From NCBI GenBank assembly GCA_963920665.1, contig OY987269.1, positions 9,054,501 to 9,118,500 on the forward strand: DNA of 64,000 nucleotides, written 5' to 3'. The DNA is from Straminergon stramineum (lineage: Eukaryota > Streptophyta > Bryopsida > Hypnales > Calliergonaceae). A model generated the notes under the pieces. The model saw only the letters and a list, made by a program, of their open reading frames with translations. It was not told where the DNA came from and did no database searches. Below, piece by piece: positions 51,930 through 61,349 of this stretch; position 1 is the stretch's first letter, and each line of letters opens with the position of its first letter. The translations under genes were made by a program, and so were the position numbers.

Positions 51930-52165
51930 GCGAGACGTTAATTCCCCCCCCCCCCTGGAGGAAGCGGGGGGGGGGGCTGTCAGTGAGGCCCTTGCCTGCC
52001 TGTTTCGAGGGCCCAGCTCGGGCCCCGTTCCTCCCACCCGTCCCCTACTCCTTTCCCGGCCACCCGGCCCCCAAACTCCCGTGAGTCCCGTCCCAGTCTT
52101 CCCGCCTAGCTCACAGTCCCACGCCTCCCACTCCAGATCCAGATCGCCTTTCGAGTGCAGTCCAG
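51930..52165 (+). repeat. GC-rich interspersed repeat copy B with C-run/G-run hairpin
   Basis: Begins with a run of about eleven C, the loop TGGAGGAAGC, then about ten G: a strong potential stem. The GGCCCAGCTCGGGCCCC core and CCCGGCCACCCGGCCCCC follow. It matches copies A and C. Open frames on both strands reflect high GC content, not a gene. Confidence 0.75.
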
Positions 52166-53954
52166 GGTTGTTTTCTTTTGGCTTTTTGGTGCCAGATTGC
52201 ACCAGAAAAAAATAGGGGAGGCAACCCATTTCTGACCACTTAAGCAAATACATGTATCAGCGAGGGAGTTTTGAACAGTGGGAAATTTTTCTATGTACAG
52301 AAATAGAGTTCATAAGATTTTCTTAATTTTCAGATTTTTATTTCTCAAAACAAAATTACTATGAATTTTTGGATGAAGATTTTGTTCCACCCCATATTAG
52401 TCATACATAGCTTCCTATTTTTGATCAAGGACTAGTTGCAAAATCCAACAAGGGTTGGTTTCAATATTGAGAGTGTTCTAGCCAATCACAATGCACCATA
52501 GCTGCGCTAGGAACTGTATCAGCATGAATCGTGTTAATCACCTCCTAATTGGAATTACTATACCTTATTTTGCCATAATGGGGGAGTGATCAAGAATGGG
52601 TTGCCTCCCCTATTTGGGTTTAAAAATGGTATCAAACCTTAAAGTTTTTCACCAAAAAACTTCAAATTAGCAAAAAAATCTTGGATGAATTTTCCGGATT
52701 GTGGATGAAAACAAAATCATAGACATGTAGTATGTGCTAATGTAATATTTTTCTATCCAATATGTGGATGAATGTTGAAATTTAGAACTCTACTACAAAA
52801 TTTTATTTCACCATTTTAGCACTTCATGAAAAATGAAAAAAACACCTTGGTGCAACCTCTCTTCATCTCTTTTTGTCCCTAAGTTGTACCCTAAATCGCT
52901 CATGATCGCCTCCCATCCCTAAGCCTCCCGTTGAAGATCACTGCTCCATTCAGCTACAACCGTCTTCAAATCAGAACCTTTAGTTGGGGAAGTATTATCA
53001 ATTGTGGCTTGACAGTTAGTACTCAATCCTTCCCTGAATTGCCTAGTGATAATAGTTTGATATCGCACAAGGGATTCCTAAAACCGAAGTCCAAAAGGGT
53101 TAAAAATTAATATGACATTGACACATGGTAGGCATAAGTTTAGCATTCATGTTATATGTCTACAAATGTTATACACAAACATTATTTTGAAAGTCTGGTA
53201 GCAGTATATTCTTATGAAATTATTAAGGAATTTAGTGTATATAATTCATTTGTGAATTCAATTCCCATAATTTCAAGAAATAGAGAGTTCCATAGGGTTC
53301 TTTTTGTTTACTAAAATAATTTTATGTTTGAATGCTATCTTTGGGCCATTAGGAATTTAGTTTTGTCTTTGGTACTATATGTAATTGAACTCAATAATTT
53401 TGAACAAAAGAAAATAATAGAGTTTTCATTATGTTAATTTTTTCAAATTCCTAGTGAAACTCTGGAATATAAATATTTTAGAATGGATGGAAAATTCTTA
53501 CAATAAAAAAATACAATTAACCTCTGAAAGACCAAGAAGCCTACTTTCGACTCCTTGAGAAGTGAAATATCCTTTGTTGACTTTATAATTTGGAATTCTT
53601 GCATGCAATTCTTAGAATGGATGCTACTTATCATAATACACATGTGAAGCTTTGTTTCATGTCATTCCAATAAATATTAAAGAAGGTAGAGTTCTTTTCT
53701 TATTTCAATATCAAACTAGGTAGCATTAAAAATATCAAAAAAAAATTGGGAGGTGGGATTGTAGAAATTGGTAAATATTGAAAACATGAAAACCTTGCAA
53801 TTCTAAATACTAAGGTAAAAATTATGAAGAGTTTTATTTGGTAGGTAAGGAAGGAAGAAAAAAAAAGTAGTTTTTGCTCTCAATTTTGAAATTTGAAAAA
53901 TTGAAATTAAAAGAAAAGATATTTATTCTTCAATAGAATATTCTTACCATTGGA
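52166..53954. other. Gene-free AT-rich spacer
   Basis: No supported gene or structured repeat. Confidence 0.4.
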
Positions 53955-54090
53955 CACTAGTAGAAAACTATGTTGCTTTTAACAAAATCCACATGACATT
54001 TTCTGTAAATTGTGTTTACTGAAACATAGTTTTTGTTTACAGAAAATGTCACTTGGATTTTGTTAAACACAACATAGTTTTCTTCTAGTG
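53955..54090. mobile_element. 136-bp fold-back MITE
   Basis: CACTAGTAGAAAACTATGTT at one end and the inverse of CACTAGAAGAAAACTATGTT at the other. Pairing continues through ACAAAATCCA and TGACATTTTCTGTAAA, with only a small loop, so almost the whole element folds into a hairpin. Confidence 0.85.
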
Positions 54091-54477
54091 GGGATTAACA
54101 ATTTTTAATTTCTTGTAAAAGTTATAAGGAATTTGTTTTTTTTCTTTCATTCAATATCACCTTGCACCTTACAATGTTTTTAAAGGTGAACAAAATAGTT
54201 TTGGGGCTAAAACTTGTTACATACGTTTTCAATCCATTTCCAAGCACATTGCCTAAATGCACAAGTTATAGGTTATACATGTTGTTGTTTTAAATGTTGA
54301 AAGATAGAACTTCACCTTTTGAAAGGGCTAGAAAAGCCTATGTTTGTAAGTTTTGAAATATTGAACTTCCAATGGGTGGGATTAATCATTAATTCTAAAA
54401 TTTCACAACAATGTACCTAAACAAGTTGAACAAGTAAACCAAAGGATCTGATGGTTGCATTTGTTAAAAAAAAATAT

Positions 54478-54850
54478 TGATAAAGATATCAACATTCCTT
54501 AAAAGATAAGTAGTACAGAGTACTTAAGAAGTTTTTTGAATGAAATTTTAAATCAAAACTTCTGATGCAAAAGGAAAGCGAGACCTGGAAACGGTTTATT
54601 GAGAGGGACATGAGGCGATATGAAGCGGTTGAACTTGGAAGGTGATTGGAATCCTTAGGCGATCTGGAGTGGGACGGGACGGGAGTTTGGGGGCCGGGTG
54701 GCCGGGAAAGGAGTCGGGGACGGGTGGGAGGAACGGGTCCCGAGCTGTGCCCGAGCTGCGCCCGAGCTGTGCCCTCGAAACAGGCAGGCAAGGGTCCCAC
54801 GGACAGCCCCCCCTCCCCCCTTGCTCGGGGGGGGATTTAACGTCTCGCAT
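54478..54850 (-). repeat. GC-rich interspersed repeat copy C (inverted)
   Basis: The reverse complement matches copy A along its full length and copy B in its GC-rich half. It has C-run/G-run arms like copy B and a local triplication of the CAGCTCGGGC word. Confidence 0.75.
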
Positions 54851-54999
54851 TATGAATGACGAGCTCCTTAATTCTACCGCGGTTGCAAGCACGCCGGACA
54901 CGCACTTGCTGAAAGTGCACCCCTTCATAAATCCTTCAGGAATCACCACCTAGCAATTGTAATCTGGGTACGGTCAGTGGGGTTGGCGTACAAGTGGTG

Positions 55000-55860
55000 A
55001 CGACGGTTTTCCGCGCCTCTTTTCGGCCCACGTTTCCACGTTCTCCAATTCTAATATTGAGCATTTGTGCTGTCCATGGACGGAAAATGTTTCTCTTAGG
55101 TGTACTAACCTTAAATTAGAATGGTTTTGTCAACGGACAGAACGAGGAAGAGTAGGACCATGAACGTCGTCAGGATGATCCCATATTTGTGGAATGCTTT
55201 TCCACTAAAACTCTGACCCTAGCCAAGTATTCATAGTCAGTGCCGATATCGATCGATACTTGCATCACCTGTGTATCCATTGAAGTCTAACTTTGCGTTC
55301 ACGGACGACGTAAGTCAGTATGTGGTAATGTAGGTTACGTGCTCCCTTGTTCGATCAATTTCAGTTGTTGCTGTTAGTACTGAGTCAGTACACTGAAGCT
55401 CACTCAGGGGTGGGTTGAAGAGAATCGAGAAATATATTAATCCAGGTCAGTGCTAGCTAGTTGTTCGGATCAGATGAAACCTCCCGTGAGATCTACACTG
55501 TCTCTCTTCATCCAGCAGCGCTGGCCAGATCAATGGAGTGAGGAAATGCAGCTAGACCGTGGTACTGCAGCAGGGTCCACGGCCGGGGTTCTGGTTGATC
55601 TTTTCTCAATATTCAAAGCCGGTGGTGCTGAATCGAACTCTGTCTAAGTGGTTGGAACTTGAGAGCGCCGCTGGTGGTCTGTGGACAGAAGTCAGAATTT
55701 GATGAATTTTGATCGATGCTCAAGTCTGCGTCGTGTTTGTCACGGTACTACAGCTCCATGGTGCTGCATTTCGGCCAACTGAATCGATAATTTCGCTTTT
55801 CATGATCACCAGGTAAACTTTTCTGCTGCTGATTATTCAGAGGTCTCTGTCGTCTTCAAG
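55000..55860 (+). repeat. Inverted duplication copy 2 (partner at 27.3-28.3 kb)
   Basis: Matches the reverse complement of 27300-28300, as described there. It lies about 0.9 kb upstream of the GT23-like gene and might belong to its distal 5' region. The other copy lies downstream of the GT37 gene. No recognisable protein. Confidence 0.6.
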
Positions 55861-56797
55861 TGATGGCAAACATGTATGTCTCTACTCAAAATCTCTAAAA
55901 GTTAATTTCGTTAAATTGTAGATATTCCTGCCCTTTGTCACGTTCTGAAACATAAATCCATACCGGTCCTGGAATTTAAACCTTCCTGTACATATTAGTC
56001 ACAATTTTTGGCATTGGATTCACGCAACTTAAACGAAATTGCAGTTTCTATCGTTTACATCTTCCAATCTTCAGCTCATAGTTTGATAACTTCGATTCGG
56101 GATGCAGAGTGTAGAGTGTAATACACAGAATTAGAAATATATTGTATTTCGATCGTGCTCTGGATCCTCATTTCAGTGTTCAAAATTGACGCAATATAAT
56201 TTCAGCGTTGAACGTCAAAATTGATCGATCAGTCGCCGGACTGGAACCTCAGATCTAGGTCGCAGCAAAGCTAACCTTACTTTCCAGTGCTTTTTTTTCT
56301 CACTCAGGTTTTGAAGGTGTAAAGTTTCCAATCCAACATTCAGCCTTCGGCAGTGAACCTCAACATGTGAACCAAGCTCCACACCGCAAAGTTTGTGCAT
56401 GAGTTCCAATTCCACAGCGAGTGTGTAACCCATACCCGGAATCCATAAAATCATGGTACAAAAGCATTAGTTCTGAACACCGTACCAGATTCAGACCTCA
56501 AGTTCACTGCCATGGCCGTGGAAATGCAAACTAACTTATAAGTACATACTTGCTGATCTCCCTACAACTGCATGGCAAGCAGGCTACATTCGATCAGGAC
56601 GTTCATAATTTGCAAGGCTTGACTCGAAAATGTCACCCCTAGGCGCAACTTCGAGCAGCGAGGGGTAGTCTGTAGCAGCGGTGACCTTGCCAATGGCGCC
56701 GGGAGAATCGCCGGGCGACCCCTGCCCTGTAGGGTAAATATGAAGGGGTTTAGGGGTTCATTGGTCATGTTTTTTCGGTTTTATAAAAAAATAAAAA
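55861..56797 (+). other. Upstream region of the GT23-like gene
   Basis: Presumed promoter and leader. A segment at about 55935-56030 resembles intron sequence at about 58210-58320 of the same gene (GTTCTGAAACRTAAATCCAT ... TTTTTGGC). No confident TATA box: the TTATAAAA at 56770-56779 is too close to the ATG. Confidence 0.45.
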
Positions 56798-58827
56798 ATG
56801 TTAGAACATTGGGTGGGCAAGCGGAACGAATGTCCTTCGTTTGGTGGACAGAGAGGTGGGGTGGGAAGGCACTCACCCGACCATTCTTCCGGCTATGGCG
56901 ACCAAGGTCGCCGCTGCTACAGGTGTCCGAGCAGCGAGAAACTGAAGCTGTCAATAGCCGTGGCAGTCCTATCCCTATCAACGGCAGCATTGCTCCTCTT
57001 CACGTTGCAATTACTTGAGGTCCCCAAGGAAATACAAATCCCTGGCAGTTTCAACACCGGTGACGGATGCCACACTGAGGAATGCGGAGTGGAGTGGTTT
57101 CCCCGTCGAGCGTGGACCCAGCCCTCAGAGTATTCCCCTGTCGCCGAGTCTCACCACGGATTACAAATGTACGGAACGCTCGCGGCGCAAAGGGCGATCT
57201 GGACCCATCAGCACCCTAGCAGCTGCCACGACAAGAAGTTCTTATTTTACGAGGCTCAGGGTGTCGGCCACGGCATCGGCTCCGTGATTCACATCAGCGG
57301 GATTGCCTTGCTATTAGCGTTAAACCTGAACCGGATCCTGGTTCTGGCTCCTCAACCCAACTACGAATGGGTCCAGGGAAAATTCTGCGAGGGCATGGAC
57401 ACCATGGACGAGTGTTACTTCGAGCCGCTCTCGTCGTGCACGATCCACGACGCCTTCGGCAGCGATTTGGAAGTGACGAATGAGAATTTTCTGAGATTCG
57501 AGGAGCTGAATAAGGGGTCGTATACCAACAACAGCGAGAGAGTGTTGAGAAGCACGGTGGACAAATTGGGAACCGGCGTGGTGCCGTTCGCGAGCCGTGC
57601 AACGCCAGTCTTGTTTCATAAGATGCTGGAAAGAGGGAATATTTCCAGTGGATTCTATTACTGGTGGCGGGCCCAAAGCAGTGCGTATATCGTGCGGCCG
57701 ACGCTGCGGACGCTGAGGGAGCTTGACAGGCGCAGGGCGTCCGGGGTATTCCATGGCCAGCCCATCGAACCAGGTAAAATTTGCATGAGCATGTAGAAAG
57801 TAGCAACTTATAATCCATTTGTCATGATCAAAGGAAATATTCTAGTGCTCCTTTTTTGAATTTCCAAATGCCAACAAGTACTCTCCCTTCAGAGCAGACA
57901 CTATCCTCACCCAATTTGACAACAATGGAGAAGATTTGGTGCTCTGTGTGTGAGGGAAGGGAGCAAGGTCCAATGGACCACCTCTAGCCCTGTTATGTGT
58001 GTCTAAGCCTTGGTCTGGTACTGGCCTCTAGGGGCTGGTCCTTGTTCATTTTTTTTCCAGCAATTAAATCTTCCTGTAGTGCCAGACAAATGAATACTAA
58101 ACGGGCCTGTATCTCTCGCCGTCCTTGCTTTCACATCACTCTTAATCAATCCAGGTAGTAAAGAAAACGTCAATATCCATAAATTGGCGGTATTCCATTA
58201 CTTTGTCAAGTTTCAGAACCCTGTTCTGAAACGTAAATCCATGCCTGTCCTATCTGTTAGACCATTATGTACAAGAGCATATATTTATGTCACATTTTTT
58301 GGCTTCGGAATTGTGCCACTTTATCAAAATTATCGTCAGAAACTGACGTTCTAGCTCTCCCGGCACGTCCTTGATCAGGCACGATCTCGGTGCACGTCCG
58401 TCACGGGGACAAATGGAAGGAGGCGAAGCTTCAGCCCGACGCCGTGTTCTTGCGCAGCGCAGAGGCTTTGCTATCCCGCCACCCGGATGTCCTCCGGCGC
58501 CGCATCTTCTTGAGCACGGAGGATCCCAACACGGTGGCCTTCTTCGCCCATTTGAGCAATTGGACGGTACAATACACGAACGTCTCCCGCGTGCAGGATC
58601 CCAGCGCTAGCCCCGGGGATTTCGCAAAGAAAATTGGCTGGGACGAGGAGTTTCTCAACAGCTTGCTCAGTCTGCAGTTGGCGCTGGAATGCGAAGGCTT
58701 CGTGGGGGATATTGAGTCCAACTGGAATCGACTCATCGATGAGCTCCGGTCCACGGCGAGGTCCAAGTTCCACCGACTCTACGTTGACGTCGTGCAAGGC
58801 TTTCAGGTCCAGTATTATTCCTGGTGA
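56798..58827 (+). CDS. GT23-like (FUT8-related) Golgi glycosyltransferase, two exons
   Basis: Exon 1 (56798-57773) and exon 2 (58379-58827) join at CCAG|gtaaaa ... gatcag|GC in phase 1, giving 474 residues without stops. A basic cytosolic tail is followed by a membrane helix at about 51-73, the layout of a type II Golgi enzyme. GVGHGIGS (155-162), WWRAQSSAYIVRP (289-301), ISVHVRHGDK (328-337) and FLSTEDP (369-375) line up in order with the GDP-fucose-binding fold of alpha-1,6-fucosyltransferases. FUT8 itself has two consecutive arginines in the HVRR motif, and here the second is His. The donor and acceptor are therefore uncertain. The family is not typical of flowering plants. Start choice: first ATG ahead of the membrane helix. 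Confidence 0.75.
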
Positions 58828-60705
58828 TCGACATAATTATATTATAGCTTCATGAATGGTCTGTATTTAATGCACTGACAGGAGAAATCCAAGCAGGAGT
58901 CCTTCAAAGGAATTTTTGAAAATTCCTAGGCAGTATATTGTTATTGCCTCCTCACGTTCCAGCACTCGAAAGTTACACAAGGTGGAAATTGTAACAGATT
59001 TATGGTCAATTCTGTTAAAATGGCGGTATTCCAGTAGAATGGCGCGACATTCCATTAAAATGAGGCAAACGCAGTCCACTTAAAGGAGATCCATGGAAGA
59101 TGGTGATCCTAGCATGTATGTTATTGAGTGGAGGGTGTAGAATGTAGCTATCACAGTTTCGGAATTCAGCCTGAGACACAATAGACGGCTACGGAGCACA
59201 CCTTCCCCTGTACCTCTAGGCCTCTATGTCAAAATGGCACATGGAATGTGTCGAAATGGCACGCAAAACACTGCCATTTTAACGAAATTGACCATATTTG
59301 CATATTTGCATGAAATATGTCGAAATGGCACGCGAAATACCGCCATTTTAACGAAATTGACCATATTTGCATGCAGTGATTGCCAGAAATTAATTAACAA
59401 TTTTGCAATGGTACGGTTTATAATAACATTTTGCAAATGAATTGCAAGTTAGAATTATTTCAATTTTGTTACAATGATTTTGCAACAGTTTAGGCGTACA
59501 TATGCATTGGTTCTGTTCTCAAGACTTTCGCCAAAAGTTGGCAGCACTTTTGCAATAGTTTTGCATTAGAGTTTTTAAACCATGAGTTTTGGACAAAGTA
59601 CGCACGTTCAAAACCGTTGCAAAATAACTGCTGATGTGTTGCAACCGCTACTACCGATCCTGTTGTAGAGACTGAAGTATCTCCTTAAAACAGATGTTTG
59701 AAACAGCATAATGTTACTGCAACCATGTTTGTTATGCAGGCTTCTATATTATTTGTTATCTAAAACGATAAATTAAACCTCTACATGCAATTATACTAGC
59801 TAAAAACTCCATTACCCTCTCAGTAAAAACAAGAATATCTTTGTTCATGCCAAATAATCCCATCACAAGATATTCAATTTCAACAAGTTGTTTTGATGAT
59901 CATCAAGCATAATCTTCACATAATCTTCAGTGTCAAGTATGCAATAATGTAGGAATGTCACCACCCACTCGACAGTAGGCATTCTCTTGCTTGCCCAGAT
60001 TCGTGCCAGGGCCACACATGCTATGGAGAGGGACTGCAAGCTAGGCAATCTATGGTAAAATTTCTTTCTGGTTATCAAAGGGATAGAACCCTTATTTCCA
60101 ATGTGCTCATTTGTCTATGGCATTGACTCTCCAACTAAAGATGATGGGGAAAACTGAAATTTCAAAGATTGGTATGAATAGCGCGTGCTTGAAATGTTCT
60201 ACCAGTCAGTTTTCCAGCCTTCTGTGGTCCTGCCTTCACAAGAAAAGGAGAGCACCCACATGAGAAGGAAGGAGAAAAGAAATAACTTCGGAACATGCAC
60301 ATTGACAAGCAGGCTTCTAATGCCTGATACGTACTCGAATGACAACAAGCTCGACCCACGCATCGTTGGTGTGTCACCTCCTTCCCGGTCCTCAGGATGA
60401 TGCGTGCATTCAGGATTATCATGGTCGCATCCAGATCCAGCAGAAGAAGCCTTGCGTCATCAGGAAGAATTAGGGTTTGCTGAAATGACATGGACCGACA
60501 GACATTTGAGGCTTGATCCTGTGCCAAACCCTAATCATTCTCCCACGCATTCATTGCAATCAAAAGCAAGGAAGCAGAGAATGATTCAGGGCCAACCTGA
60601 TTGCTGTGGTTGGAAGCGAGGCGCAACCGAAGCTCTTTCACGAATTGAGCAACTCTTGGATTCCGGGCATCCAGGAGGGACAATTCTTGCGCAGTGATGA
60701 TTGTC
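58828..60705. other. Intergenic DNA with small repeats
   Basis: Apart from the tandem repeat at 59241, nothing is well supported. A minus-strand frame at 59863-60078 has protein-like composition (SLSIACVALARIWASKRMPTV resembles a cyclin-like helix) but is too short and isolated to name. Overlapping frames at 60160-60700 on both strands have no family features. Confidence 0.4.
59241..59382. repeat. Two tandem copies of a 69-bp unit
   Basis: TCGAAATGGCACGC, CGCCATTTTAACG or TGCCATTTTAACG, and AAATTGACCATATTTGCAT recur exactly 69 bases apart. The GGCGGTATTCCA words at 58187 and 59022 may be related fragments. Confidence 0.85.
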
Positions 60706-61349
60706 TTAACCCCTAAATGCCTAAGGCACCCAAATGTGGTGTTTGGAAAACTTTGAAGTTAAGTAAAACCCAACCAAATTGCTATTATTCGTAGTTTATA
60801 TTTTTGGATAATTCTTTTTGAAGTCTAGTTTTAGGATTTAAAAGTTGATCTTAAAAATAAAGGATTATGATTTTTCTATTCAAGATTTTGTGCAAGGATA
60901 CCCAATGCAATCTTGACTTCCGGTAGTATTGCGGGCTCTTGGAAATGAGCCTCAAATACACTAGATCTTGGAGGCAAAATCATATAAGAAATTCATTTTG
61001 AAAAATTGTAGAATAGATTTTGAAAAACCGTAAATTGATTGGGGTTGTGCATGCTAGGCCCTATAACCTCATATTTTTTTAGTGACCAACTTTTTAGAGT
61101 AGACATGCAAAAAGTGAATTGAAAAATTTTCATAGTTTTTACACCCTCATGATCAAACATTATAATCTTCCTATCCATAAGTGATATTGTTATGTTTTCT
61201 TTTCCTATGTGATCTCTAACATGTCTAGTTTGAATTTGTACGGTTACAATTCAGGAGAAATTGGTACAACTTATGAAAATGTTGACTTTTTTTTCAATTT
61301 AGAACAAATTTCAAGAAGCTCCAATAGGCCTTGAACATTTAGGGGTTAA
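60706..61349. mobile_element. TTAA-flanked DNA transposon, 644 bp
   Basis: TTAA at both limits, with inverse ends CCCCTAAATGCCTAAGG and CCCCTAAATGTTCAAGG. Ten terminal bases are identical and AAGG realigns after a three-base difference. No coding capacity. It belongs to the same terminal style as the other TTAA elements in this window. Confidence 0.8.

Noticed and set aside
59863..60078. Frame with a cyclin-like helix (SLSIACVALARIWASKRMPTV)
   Set aside because: Too short and isolated; no neighbouring exon completes a cyclin fold.
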